Below are positions 1 to 8,214 of a DNA stretch of 58,385 nucleotides, in pieces; position 1 is the stretch's first letter; each line of letters begins with the position of its first letter. The DNA lies in the NCBI GenBank assembly GCA_963169325.1, contig CAUJEY010000147.1, positions 1 through 58,385 of the forward strand. Direction: 5' to 3'. A program made the position numbers and the translations under genes. The DNA comes from Bacteroidota bacterium (lineage in GTDB: Bacteria > Bacteroidota > Bacteroidia > Chitinophagales > Saprospiraceae). The notes below the pieces were generated by a model. It was not told where the DNA came from, ran no database searches, and saw nothing but the letters and a program-made list of their open reading frames with translations.

Positions 1-44
1 AATTTTCAATTCAACACCCCGCACAAATCCATTCCCTCCTCCTC

Positions 45-407
45 TTATTTTTCCCAATCCAAGGCCCCTTTGCGCAGCACATAATAAAAGCCGAGCAGGA
101 AAATAGAGACGAAAATCAGCACGGCTACGAATCCCTCCAAACCCATTTCACGGAAGTTGACCGCATAAGGGTAGAAAAAAATGACCTCAACATCGAACAG
201 AACAAAAAGAATGGCCGTCATGAAGTACTTGATGGAGACCGGGATACGGGCATTGCCCTCCGACTCGATGCCGCACTCAAAATTTTCATCTTTTTTACTG
301 CCTTTACGCTTGGGGCCCAACATGGGTACCACGATCAACACAATCGCAACAAAACCCAGCGCAAGCAGGGATTGTAATATAATCGGCATGTATCCGGATG
401 GTTCCAT
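45..407 (-). CDS. nuoA: NADH-quinone oxidoreductase subunit A
   Basis: This 120-residue membrane protein is a small subunit of respiratory complex I, in the membrane arm near the quinone site. Three hydrophobic segments are visible (about residues 8-30, 62-82 and 90-112). The family hallmarks are present: FECGIE in the first loop, followed by RIPVSIKYFMTAILFVLFDV and then EVIFFYP at the start of the second helix. Length is normal for NuoA. The gene reads leftwards, so nuoB and the rest of the nuo operon would be expected just beyond base 1, which cannot be checked here. A TACCTTTG promoter-like element lies about 110 nt upstream. Identification is firm because the second-helix motif is highly specific. 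Confidence 0.96.
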   Translation of the reverse strand: MEPSGYMPIILQSLLALGFVAIVLIVVPMLGPKRKGSKKDENFECGIESEGNARIPVSIKYFMTAILFVLFDVEVIFFYPYAVNFREMGLEGFVAVLIFVSIFLLGFYYVLRKGALDWEK

Positions 408-515
408 CGTATAAAGTATTGTGTTAAGTATTTTTGCAGTAAAACGATTTTAAGGTTCAACAGTTCGCCAAAATGTATAAAAATACCAATCTAAATGTGT
501 CGCTTAAAATCGCCG

Positions 516-523
516 CAAAGGTA
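516..523 (-). promoter_or_regulatory. putative -7 element of nuoA promoter
   Basis: The minus strand reads TACCTTTG, an exact match to the Bacteroidota -7 consensus TAnnTTTG, in the gap upstream of nuoA. No convincing -33 TTTG was found at the usual spacing. The implied 5' leader is about 100 nt. This is a motif match only. Confidence 0.4.
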
Positions 524-638
524 CCACAATTCAGACTAAATCTGCCTAATCTAAAATTGTACTTTTTACACTTAGTCCGGTAGGTGTCTCTGAGTTTAGA
601 ATCAGTCTACGGAGGAGTTTGACACTTTCCAGCAACTT

Positions 639-800
639 AGAGCGTGTTTAAAATTTAGTCGCTAGGCTACGGACGGCCAATTTTATTTCTCTCTTCGTTA
701 AAATTTTCGCCGTAGGCACCCGGCTACGGCTGCAAATTTTGCCTCAATAGAAATAAAATTTGCTCGCCCTCGCTCCAGCACTAAAATTTAAACACGCTCT
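639..800. repeat. 162-bp palindromic element (MITE-like or REP-like)
   Basis: The ends are inverted repeats: the left starts AGAGCGTGTTTAAA and the right ends with its complement, TTTAAACACGCTCT, with one mismatch over 20 bp. Inside, a second pair (AATTTTATTTCT near 680 and AGAAATAAAATT near 750) is nested in the same orientation, so most of the element can fold into one long imperfect hairpin. It carries no plausible reading frame. It sits in the gap between nuoA and the divergent CBM9-like gene. Terminal repeats and small size suggest a miniature inverted-repeat transposable element, but no target duplication was recognised, so a REP-like palindrome is the alternative. Confidence 0.7.
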
Positions 801-854
801 TACTTCCGGTTTTTCCTAAAAAAGTCGAACATTTGCCTGAAACAACATTAACCT

Positions 855-1616
855 ATGCCTCGATACGTCTTAAACCTCCTTTTGTCAGCCACACTTTGGG
901 CTGCTTTTTGTAAAAACCAACCCAAAGATGTCGCTCCGGCAACCCTGAATGCTGATGGCAAACAAACATTTGCCGCGGTGTATGGTACGCCGGTATTAGA
1001 CGGTAGCGGCGCCGACGATGTTTGGGACGCCTCCGACTGGCAATCGATCAATCAGGTATGGTTTGGCATAAATCCGGAAGCGAATGATTTTTCCGGACGG
1101 TATAAGCTCGCCTGGGATGAAAACAACCTGTACATCCTGGCGGAAATCGTAGATGATTCTTTACTGGAGATTTATCCCGAAAGTGCCGAGCGTTATTGGG
1201 ATGACGACTGTTTGGAAATTTTTCTCGACGAAGACGCTTCCGGTGGAGAGCACCAATATAATTTTAACGCTTTTGCTTACCATATTTCGCTGGATGGCCA
1301 GGTAATGGATATGGCGCCGGACAGCACGTATCGTTTTTTTAATGACCATTGCCTGACGCGCCTGATTACCCGCGATAAGGTAAGTACCTGGGAAATTGCC
1401 GTACGTATATACGATGGAGCCGCCTACGAACCGGGTGGCGAAAACCTGCCAAAACTGCTTAAATCAGGGAAAAAAATGGGATTTTCCCTGGCTTATAACG
1501 ATAATGACCGTTCGCCCGAGCGGGAGAGTTGTATCGGAAATACTGCCGTACCGGGTACAAATAAAAATCACGCCTGGGTGGATGCCGGTATTTTTGGCCT
1601 GCTGGAACTTCGATGA
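855..1616 (+). CDS. exported CBM9-like carbohydrate-binding protein
   Basis: The 253-residue product begins with a hydrophobic signal-like segment (residues 1-18) ending in a cysteine. The lipobox (AAFC) is poor, so lipoprotein status is uncertain. The rest resembles family 9 carbohydrate-binding (DOMON-like) domains: the TPVLDG and DDVWDASDW opening, a YKLAWDENNLYILAEIVDD strand pair, then DDDCLEIFLDED and a closing GNTAVPGTNKNHAWVDAG. Such domains bind sugars outside the cell, often at reducing ends. The gene is 30 nt upstream of the GntP permease, in the same direction and ahead of a gluconokinase, which suggests a role in capturing a sugar acid or sugar; that link is inference from position. 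Confidence 0.75.
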   Translation: MPRYVLNLLLSATLWAAFCKNQPKDVAPATLNADGKQTFAAVYGTPVLDGSGADDVWDASDWQSINQVWFGINPEANDFSGRYKLAWDENNLYILAEIVDDSLLEIYPESAERYWDDDCLEIFLDEDASGGEHQYNFNAFAYHISLDGQVMDMAPDSTYRFFNDHCLTRLITRDKVSTWEIAVRIYDGAAYEPGGENLPKLLKSGKKMGFSLAYNDNDRSPERESCIGNTAVPGTNKNHAWVDAGIFGLLELR

Positions 1617-1646
1617 CCGGTATTTCCTGAATTTTAAATCTGAAAA

Positions 1647-2957
1647 ATGTTACTCCTCCTCGGTAGTCTGATTTTCCTGATCATACTGATCGCCTGGTTC
1701 AAGTTTCATGCCTTTCCGGCCTTGATTCTGACTGCCGTTCTCACCGGCCTATGTGCCGGAATGGATCCGTTGGCGCTGCTAAAATCCATTCAGCAGGGGG
1801 TAGGGGACACGTTGGGTGGGTTGGCGCTGGTGATCGGTTTCGGTATGTTGCTGGGTAGTTTACTGGCAGATACGGGTGCTACGGGGGTGATTTCTCAAAA
1901 GTTGTTGCAATTTTTTGGCGTGGAGCGGGCCACCTGGGCGCTCGCGTTTACCGGTTCCCTTATCGGGCTGGCCATGTTTTACAATGCCGGGTTTGTCATT
2001 TTGGCGCCCCTGGCGTTTAGCATTGCCCGGCAAACAGGGCAGCCGCTGGTACCATTGGCTATTGCTATGGCTGCCCCTTTATCGGTTACGCACTGTTTTT
2101 TACCGCCACACCCCGGCGCCACGGCCGTAGCCAATATTTTGGAGGCCGATCTGGGCAAAACCCTGTTGCTCGGACTATTTGTAAGTGCCCCAGCCATTTT
2201 AATAGCAGGGTTACTTTTACCTTCCTTCCTGAAAAAAATACCGTCGGCGCCCCCAAAAGGTATATTTCCGGAAGTACAAACGGATGGAAAGGCGCAACCC
2301 CCGTTTATAATTTGCCTGCTTGCCGCAATTTTGCCCGTGGTACTGATGGCCAGCGCCACCATTAGTCAAATGACCCTTCCCGTAGGGCATTCGTTGCGCA
2401 CTTTCCTGACTTTTGTCGGCGATTCCAATATGGCCATGCTGATATCTGTGTTGCTCGCTTTATTGTTTTTGGTCGCTTTGCAGGGACAAAAGATCGGTCC
2501 GGCGTTGGATAAGTCGGCGGGTTCTCTTGGCGCCATTGCGGGCATCATGCTCATACTTGGCGCCGGTGGCGCATTCAAACAGGTATTGCTGGATACCGGC
2601 ATCGGAAAAAATATAGCGGATCAACTAACCACCCTCCCATTATCTCCCCTGGTGTTGGGTTGGTTGATCGCCACCATCATGCGGATTGCCGTCGGCTCGG
2701 CCACCGTTGCCGGGATGACGGCTGCCGGCATAGCCCAACCGCTGTTGCAAGGCACGGCCGTTTCACCCGAATTGATGGCGCTGGCTATTGGCGCCGGCAG
2801 CGTGATGTGTTCCCATGTAAACGACACTGGTTTCTGGATGTTTCGGGAGTGGTTCGGCCTCAGCCTGCGCGATACTTTCCGCACCTGGACGTTGATGGAA
2901 ACCATCGTCGGCGTGGTGGGATTGCTGGGGGTACTTGTTTTAAATATGTTGATTTGA
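1647..2957 (+). CDS. GntP-family gluconate permease
   Basis: A 436-residue, strongly hydrophobic protein with about a dozen membrane segments, matching the GntP family of proton-coupled gluconate/sugar-acid transporters. Typical family stretches are the early GMDPLALLKSIQQGVGDTLG, GFGMLLGSLLADTGA, the LSVTHCFLPPHPGA loop, and RIAVGSATVAGMTAAG near residue 350. Length fits the family (about 430-450). The ATG at 1647 follows the CBM9-like gene by 30 nt, and an FGGY kinase follows after a repeat-rich spacer, so uptake and phosphorylation of one substrate, probably gluconate, is the likely pathway. The exact substrate cannot be told apart from related aldonates. Confidence 0.9.
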   Translation: MLLLLGSLIFLIILIAWFKFHAFPALILTAVLTGLCAGMDPLALLKSIQQGVGDTLGGLALVIGFGMLLGSLLADTGATGVISQKLLQFFGVERATWALAFTGSLIGLAMFYNAGFVILAPLAFSIARQTGQPLVPLAIAMAAPLSVTHCFLPPHPGATAVANILEADLGKTLLLGLFVSAPAILIAGLLLPSFLKKIPSAPPKGIFPEVQTDGKAQPPFIICLLAAILPVVLMASATISQMTLPVGHSLRTFLTFVGDSNMAMLISVLLALLFLVALQGQKIGPALDKSAGSLGAIAGIMLILGAGGAFKQVLLDTGIGKNIADQLTTLPLSPLVLGWLIATIMRIAVGSATVAGMTAAGIAQPLLQGTAVSPELMALAIGAGSVMCSHVNDTGFWMFREWFGLSLRDTFRTWTLMETIVGVVGLLGVLVLNMLI

Positions 2958-3052
2958 GGATTTGTTGATTTGTTGATTTGATCTGCGCACCTCAAATCAA
3001 CAAATCAACAAATCAACAAATCAACAAATCAACAAATCAACAAATCAACAAA
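2957..3052. repeat. heptad tandem repeat with hairpin before gluconokinase
   Basis: The spacer between permease and kinase consists of TTGTTGATTTG-type words, a GC-containing turn (ctgcgcac), and then about eight tandem copies of the complementary heptad AATCAAC. Left and right parts are inverted, so the transcript can form a hairpin. The array ends 1-2 nt before the GTG start of the kinase. A second locus with the same words is at 37066-37186. Confidence 0.85.
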
Positions 3053-3053
3053 C

Positions 3054-4499
3054 GTGCCCTACCTGATCGGCGTCGATATCGGAACCACCAATGTAAAAGC
3101 CGTTGCCCTGGCAGACGATGGAACGTTGTTGGCTACTGCCGGCCGGCCTACCCGCACCTTGTCGCCCTTTCCAGGGGCTGCCGAACAAAATCCCGTGATT
3201 TTATTTAAACAGGTTGTTCAGGTAGTTCGTGAAGTACAGGATACCTGCCCAACGGATGATCAACCGGCCGGCCTTGTTTTTTCCGGCGCCATGCATAGTC
3301 TGGTTGCCATGAATAAGCAGGGCAATCTGCTCACCAATGCCTGGCTATGGTCCGACTTGCGCGCTGACGGATTTTCGGAAGCGCTCCGCGACACCGAAAC
3401 CGGCCGGGAGATTTACCGCCGTACAGGCACGCCGATTCACCCGATGTCTCCATTGGTAAAAATGCAATGGCTGCGAAGTCACGCCCCGGAAATATTTAGA
3501 ACAGCGCATAAATACCTGGGAATCAAAGATTTTATTCTACAAAAAATTTTGTTGGAAAATATTTGCGATGCCTCGGTGGCCTCTGCCACCGGATTGTTGA
3601 ACACCCGATCGGGTCAGTGGGATGATCTGGCATTGCAGACCGTCGGGATGAGTGCCGGGCAATTGCCCGAAGTGGTTTCACCTGCCCGCGTATTTCCCCT
3701 TCCGGCAAAAAGTGCCGCATTGCTCGGTTTACCGGCCGGTTTGCCGGTCATTCCAGGCGCCAGCGACGGCGCGTTGGCCAATCTCGGCTCGGGCGCAACC
3801 GGATCGGATACGCTCGCCATAACCATCGGTACCAGCGCGGCCCTGCGCCTGACGCTGGAGCAGCCCGTGCACGATCCTGCCATGCGGACCTTTTGTTACC
3901 GGCTCGACGACCGGCGATTTATCGCCGGCGGTGCTTCCAACAACGGCAGCAACACAGTGGACTGGCTGCGCAAACAAGTATTCCAAACGCCTGTGTCCGC
4001 AGCGAAACTGCTGGAACAGGCCGCCCTTGTTGCTCCCGGGTGCGACGGATTATTATTCGTCCCTTACCTGCATGGCGAACGGGCGCCGGTGTGGGATGCC
4101 CGGGCAACCGGGATGTATCAGGGACTTAAAGCCGAACATGGTAAAAGACACTTCGTTCGGGCGGCCGTAGAGGGAGTCGTGTTCAATTTAAAATTAATAG
4201 CCGGGTCATTACCGCAATCAGCGCAGGTGAAAAATATTGCTTTATCCGGCGGCGCTGCCAAAAGCGCCTTGTGGCGGCAGGTAATAGCCGATGTTTTTCA
4301 AAAACCGGTAGTGCTGCCGGCAAATGATCAAACGGATGCTTCTGCCCGGGGGGCTGTGATTTTAGCCCGGTCCGCATTGGGGTTGCCGCCGATGCCCTGG
4401 TTGAAAACCATAGAAAGTGCTGTTCCCAACCCGCAAAATATTGACATTTATACTACCAACTATCGGCGTTTTGCCCAACTTTGCGCGCTCGATTTTTAG
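3054..4499 (+). CDS. gntK: gluconokinase, FGGY family
   Basis: A 481-residue sugar kinase of the FGGY type. The N-terminal phosphate-binding strand is visible as GVDIGTTNVKAVAL, then FSGAMHSLVAM and LWSDLRA; the TGTPIHPMSPLVKMQWL stretch is typical of gluconate kinases of the Bacillus GntK type rather than xylulokinase or glycerol kinase. The second domain has IGTSAALR, GGASNNGSNTVDWL and LSGGAAKSALWRQVIADVF (adenosine site). It would phosphorylate gluconate to 6-phosphogluconate in the cytoplasm, feeding the pentose phosphate or Entner-Doudoroff route. The start is a GTG directly after a heptad repeat array, with no Shine-Dalgarno sequence. It follows the GntP permease, which supports gluconate as substrate. 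Confidence 0.88.
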   Translation: MPYLIGVDIGTTNVKAVALADDGTLLATAGRPTRTLSPFPGAAEQNPVILFKQVVQVVREVQDTCPTDDQPAGLVFSGAMHSLVAMNKQGNLLTNAWLWSDLRADGFSEALRDTETGREIYRRTGTPIHPMSPLVKMQWLRSHAPEIFRTAHKYLGIKDFILQKILLENICDASVASATGLLNTRSGQWDDLALQTVGMSAGQLPEVVSPARVFPLPAKSAALLGLPAGLPVIPGASDGALANLGSGATGSDTLAITIGTSAALRLTLEQPVHDPAMRTFCYRLDDRRFIAGGASNNGSNTVDWLRKQVFQTPVSAAKLLEQAALVAPGCDGLLFVPYLHGERAPVWDARATGMYQGLKAEHGKRHFVRAAVEGVVFNLKLIAGSLPQSAQVKNIALSGGAAKSALWRQVIADVFQKPVVLPANDQTDASARGAVILARSALGLPPMPWLKTIESAVPNPQNIDIYTTNYRRFAQLCALDF

Positions 4500-4536
4500 A
4501 GTAAAAAGTTAAGTCCAACCAGAAAAATACGCCACT

Positions 4537-5418
4537 ATGCTACTCCTCGATGGTAAACTGCTTTCCGAGAATATTAAGGCCGAAATCGCTGCCGAAGTCG
4601 ATGTAATTCGCCAGAAAGGCGGCAAAATCCCGCATCTCGCCGCCGTTTTGGTGGGCGAAAATCCGGCCAGCCAGGTTTATGTAAACAGCAAAATTAAGTC
4701 CTGCGAACAAGTCGGCTTTAAAAGTTCAATGGTACGGCGCGATGCTGACCTGTCTGAAGCCGAACTGCTTGAAATCGTACATAACCTGAACAATGATCCG
4801 GATGTGGATGGTTTTATCGTACAACTACCGCTGCCCAAACATATAAACGAAGAAAAAATTATCCTCGCCATCGACCACCGCAAGGATGTCGACGGTTTCC
4901 ACCCTGTCAACTTCGGCCGCATGGCCCAGGGTATGTCGGCATTTTTGCCTGCTACGCCCTTCGGGATTATGGAAATGCTGCGCCGCTACAATATCGAAAC
5001 CGCCGGCAAACATTGTGTGGTGCTGGGCCGGAGCAATATCGTCGGTACGCCCATGAGTCTCCTGCTTTCCCGCAAAGGATACCCCGGCGATTGTACGGTA
5101 ACGTTGACCCATTCCCGCACCAAAGACCTGCCCGCCGAGGTGCGCCGTGCCGATATCGTGGTGGCAGCTATCGGCATCCCGCAATTCGTCAAAGGCGATT
5201 GGGTGAAAGAAGGCGCCGTGGTGGTAGACGTAGGTATCAACCGCATCCCGGACGACACCAAAAAAAGCGGCTTCCGTTTAGTCGGAGATGTGGATTTTGA
5301 CGAAGTGGCGCCCAAATGCAGCCATATCACCCCCGTGCCGGGTGGGGTAGGGCTGATGACGGTGACGGCTTTGCTGATGAATACGTTGAAGGCTTGCCGG
5401 AAGGAGATTTATCAATAA
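4537..5418 (+). CDS. folD: bifunctional methylene-THF dehydrogenase/cyclohydrolase
   Basis: The 293-residue enzyme interconverts 5,10-methylene-, methenyl- and 10-formyl-tetrahydrofolate in the cytoplasm. The family signature is complete: [14 protein letters not shown] with the catalytic lysine at residue 52, [18 protein letters not shown], the NADP loop [23 protein letters not shown], and the C-terminal [11 protein letters not shown]. Length is normal. It starts 37 nt after gluconokinase and may be cotranscribed, but its function is unrelated to gluconate. Its stop codon is 2 nt from the stop of the convergent hydrolase gene, leaving no room for an intergenic terminator. Confidence 0.97.
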   Translation: MLLLDGKLLSENIKAEIAAEVDVIRQKGGKIPHLAAVLVGENPASQVYVNSKIKSCEQVGFKSSMVRRDADLSEAELLEIVHNLNNDPDVDGFIVQLPLPKHINEEKIILAIDHRKDVDGFHPVNFGRMAQGMSAFLPATPFGIMEMLRRYNIETAGKHCVVLGRSNIVGTPMSLLLSRKGYPGDCTVTLTHSRTKDLPAEVRRADIVVAAIGIPQFVKGDWVKEGAVVVDVGINRIPDDTKKSGFRLVGDVDFDEVAPKCSHITPVPGGVGLMTVTALLMNTLKACRKEIYQ

Positions 5419-5420
5419 TC

Positions 5421-7106
5421 TTAATTACAGTTTATTACGCCAGATTTTTTCAGCACCGTGACGGCAGATTCCGGCAGGCGCCAATTGTCATCAAAATACC
5501 CTTCTGCCAACACATCTTTGGCGGAGCCTTTGAAAAATAAAAAGTCTTTATAGGTTGACAACAACCCTTGAGCCGGTGGCAGAAACCGCCACCCTGTTAT
5601 TTCCGCACCGGTCCACCAGGGGAGGCCGGAACTAACTGCCACATAACGTTTGTCGATGGGAAACACGTAGAACAGCCCATAATCGGTCGCTTTACTATCC
5701 ATCTCCAGGGGCAGGTGATCGCTGTATTTAGCAATGATGCTGTTGGTTTCTTTATTCCCAAACAAGATCAGATTCGAACTTTCGAGGTCGCTGGGGCGCA
5801 CGTCTTTGTCGGCAAGCACCCGGGGATAAAATTTTACCCGGCCGAGAAATGCTCCGCGGTCCACCGACCAATCGGCTGCCCGCAGCGCGGTATCCATCCG
5901 CGCTTTCAGCACTTCCGGAGTGGGATTATCCATGGTGCCATACACGTAAATATGCCGGCTTGCGAAGGCCTCTCCGATCGGCCCTTCGGCGCCGGGTTGT
6001 TTGGCGTTTTTAGCGGCACGGTACGGGAAATTTTCCCAGGTCGCGCTGTCTTTTTTTGAAAAATAGGCCGCCTCTTTCACGGAGAAATGAAATTTTTGCC
6101 CATCCACCAGTATGCGCAGGGGTTTTGACGGATTGAATTTAGGGTGGTTTTTCAGTTGGAGCGTAAACGCTTGCAGCCGGAGGGTATGGACGACGATTTG
6201 GTTATTACCCGTGAACCGGGCGTCGATAGATGCGCCAACTTCCGGCGTGAACTTGTTGATTTGCAACCAATAAGCCCGGTTATATTTATATTGATAAGTG
6301 GTAAGCCTTGCCCGGTCGGGGTATGGATTTCGGCGAAATTGGTCGAACCACTTGAAAATAAAACCGTTTTCGTAGGCTTTTTCCCAACTGTTGTGCGCCA
6401 CACCGGGGTATTCCGCATACTCCACGGCAAACTCCCGCTCTTTCAAATGCTTCACCCATTCCCGGCTTATTTTTACCGGTACCGCCTGATCGGCATCACC
6501 GTGAAAAAAATGTACCGGCACATTTAATAAATTATCAGCCAACCGCGTGTCGCTGTCAGGGGTAGCCGGACAAACAGGCGCAAGGGCCGCCCAGATATCG
6601 GGTCGCCGCAGCCCTAAAGACAAGGTGCCGCCACCACCCATCGACAAGCCGGTCAGATATATCCGGTTTTCGTCCACCCTGAATCGCCGTTTAATATCGT
6701 CCAGCATATCATACACGTCTTTTTCCACAAAACCCTGGTATCCGGCAGTGCCCCGGGCGTAAGGAGCGGCCACGATATAATTCACGTCTTGCCATTCCGG
6801 AAAATAAAGTGATGCCTCCACATCGGTTTCGCCAGCGGCATTACTTTTTCCAAATACCCGACGCAGGGCCAACCGGTGATTAGAGCCGGCCCCATGGAGC
6901 ATGATCACTAAGGGATATTTCTTTTTGCCTGAAAATTTTTTAGGCAAATAAATGGCGTAGGGTTGTTCCGTATCGTCGGTATTGGAAAAAAAGGACAATA
7001 CCTGCGGGCCGGCAGGTAGTTTTTGGCCAAGGCAAATTCCGTTGAGGAATACGATCATGCCGACCGGGAGCAAACAGTACAGAATGGATTTTATTTGTAA
7101 AATCAT
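5421..7106 (-). CDS. secreted alpha/beta-hydrolase (esterase/PHB depolymerase-like)
   Basis: A 561-residue protein with a hydrophobic N-terminal signal (about residues 5-26). Residues 45-255 form an alpha/beta-hydrolase: the oxyanion strand LVIMLHGAG, nucleophile elbow GLSMGGGG with Ser155, HGDADQAVP with Asp206, and GVAHNSW with His238, giving a complete triad. This pattern fits Esterase/PHB depolymerase and prolyl-oligopeptidase-like esterases, which include carbohydrate esterases. The C-terminal half (260-561) is not assigned; it contains a beta-rich part and a part with SNLILFGNKETN. It is last in the Sus-like operon, 9 nt after NagA, so removal of acyl groups from an imported or surface glycan is plausible. 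The substrate is not known. Confidence 0.78.
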   Translation of the reverse strand: MILQIKSILYCLLPVGMIVFLNGICLGQKLPAGPQVLSFFSNTDDTEQPYAIYLPKKFSGKKKYPLVIMLHGAGSNHRLALRRVFGKSNAAGETDVEASLYFPEWQDVNYIVAAPYARGTAGYQGFVEKDVYDMLDDIKRRFRVDENRIYLTGLSMGGGGTLSLGLRRPDIWAALAPVCPATPDSDTRLADNLLNVPVHFFHGDADQAVPVKISREWVKHLKEREFAVEYAEYPGVAHNSWEKAYENGFIFKWFDQFRRNPYPDRARLTTYQYKYNRAYWLQINKFTPEVGASIDARFTGNNQIVVHTLRLQAFTLQLKNHPKFNPSKPLRILVDGQKFHFSVKEAAYFSKKDSATWENFPYRAAKNAKQPGAEGPIGEAFASRHIYVYGTMDNPTPEVLKARMDTALRAADWSVDRGAFLGRVKFYPRVLADKDVRPSDLESSNLILFGNKETNSIIAKYSDHLPLEMDSKATDYGLFYVFPIDKRYVAVSSGLPWWTGAEITGWRFLPPAQGLLSTYKDFLFFKGSAKDVLAEGYFDDNWRLPESAVTVLKKSGVINCN

Positions 7107-7115
7107 GTTGTAATG

Positions 7116-8213
7116 TTAGTTGATGACAGAAACCAGGTCGCCCTGATCATTTAAAACGACAAAACTTTCAGCAAAACCGGGCTCAATTCTGCCAAATTCC
7201 CGATCCAGACCAATGATTTGAGCCGGATATAACGATGCCATGCGCAGCGCTTCTTCCAGTGGAATGCCAACGTGATGCACACAATTCCGGACCGCCTGTA
7301 TCATTGTAAGTGCAGAGCCGGACAAAGTGCCATCTGCGATCACATATTTATCTCCCTGCAACCGGTGTGAATAACGGCCGTTCAGGCTTTCTGTTACAGC
7401 GTCGGTGATCAGAAACAGCCGTTCGCCCAGTAGTTTTTTAGTCAGCCGGATCACCGGAAAATCCACATGATGACCATCGGCTACCATACTCACCCGCACA
7501 TCCGGATGATCGAAAATAGCCCCGACCATGCCTGGTTCGCGGTGTTGCAGGGCCGACATGGCGTTAAAAAGGTGCGTAGCCGTTTTTAGGCCTTTCTCAA
7601 AGGCGGTCATGGCCTGCCGGTAGTTGGCATTGGTATGGCCGGCGGAAAGCACAATATCCTGTTGCAGCAAAAAATCGATCACCTCATCCGGACATACTTC
7701 CGGGGCAAGTGTGATCATTTTTATCACCCCTTCACCGTACGACAGCAACTTTTTCACCCCGTCCAAAGTAGGTTGCTGAATAAATTCGGAGATATGCGCA
7801 CCCCGTTTTGCCGGATTGATATAGGGCCCTTCCAAATGGAGGCCCGGAACGCCGTGCCCGCCCTGCCGCCAGTATTCCCGCACCGCATCGATAGCGGCAA
7901 ACATGACCGCTTCCGAATTGGTGGCGACGGTAGGTAAAAACTGGGTTGCGCCACCGGAAAGGCAATATGCGTAAGTGGCTTTTAAGGCTTCTACCGAGGG
8001 AAATTCTCCAAATAAATGCCCGTTCCCGCCATAAATCTGAAGATCGATAAATGCCGGGGCTAACAGGCGCCCTTTCAAATCGATCGTTTCGATGTGGGCA
8101 GGAATTGCACTGCGTTCTACCAGGTCAAAAACTTTTCCATTTTCTGCCAAAACACAATGGTCCGACAGTATTTTATCCCCTGTATAAATTTTACCGTTGA
8201 TGTAGGCTTTCAT
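7116..8213 (-). CDS. nagA: N-acetylglucosamine-6-phosphate deacetylase
   Basis: A 365-residue amidohydrolase that converts GlcNAc-6-phosphate to glucosamine-6-phosphate and acetate in the cytoplasm. Metal and catalytic residues are recognisable: HLEGPY with Glu128, GHTNA with His193, THLFNAM with His214, ADGHH around 246-249 for substrate contact, and catalytic Asp271 in LITDA. In place of the usual amidohydrolase HxH, the first strand has FIDLQIYGG, like the single-metal E. coli-type enzymes. Length is slightly below the usual 380-390. Its ATG is 1 nt from the stop of the upstream susD, so translational coupling is likely. Its presence points to an amino-sugar substrate for the locus. Confidence 0.93.
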   Translation of the reverse strand: MKAYINGKIYTGDKILSDHCVLAENGKVFDLVERSAIPAHIETIDLKGRLLAPAFIDLQIYGGNGHLFGEFPSVEALKATYAYCLSGGATQFLPTVATNSEAVMFAAIDAVREYWRQGGHGVPGLHLEGPYINPAKRGAHISEFIQQPTLDGVKKLLSYGEGVIKMITLAPEVCPDEVIDFLLQQDIVLSAGHTNANYRQAMTAFEKGLKTATHLFNAMSALQHREPGMVGAIFDHPDVRVSMVADGHHVDFPVIRLTKKLLGERLFLITDAVTESLNGRYSHRLQGDKYVIADGTLSGSALTMIQAVRNCVHHVGIPLEEALRMASLYPAQIIGLDREFGRIEPGFAESFVVLNDQGDLVSVIN

Positions 8214-8214
8214 T

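Noticed and set aside
639-800. Palindromic element as a simple rho-independent terminator
   Set aside because: At 162 bp with terminal repeats it is much longer than a terminator, lacks a U tract, and lies upstream of both flanking genes, which diverge.
2957-3052. Heptad array as a CRISPR array
   Set aside because: There are no spacers; the copies are contiguous 7-nt words and there are no cas genes in the window.
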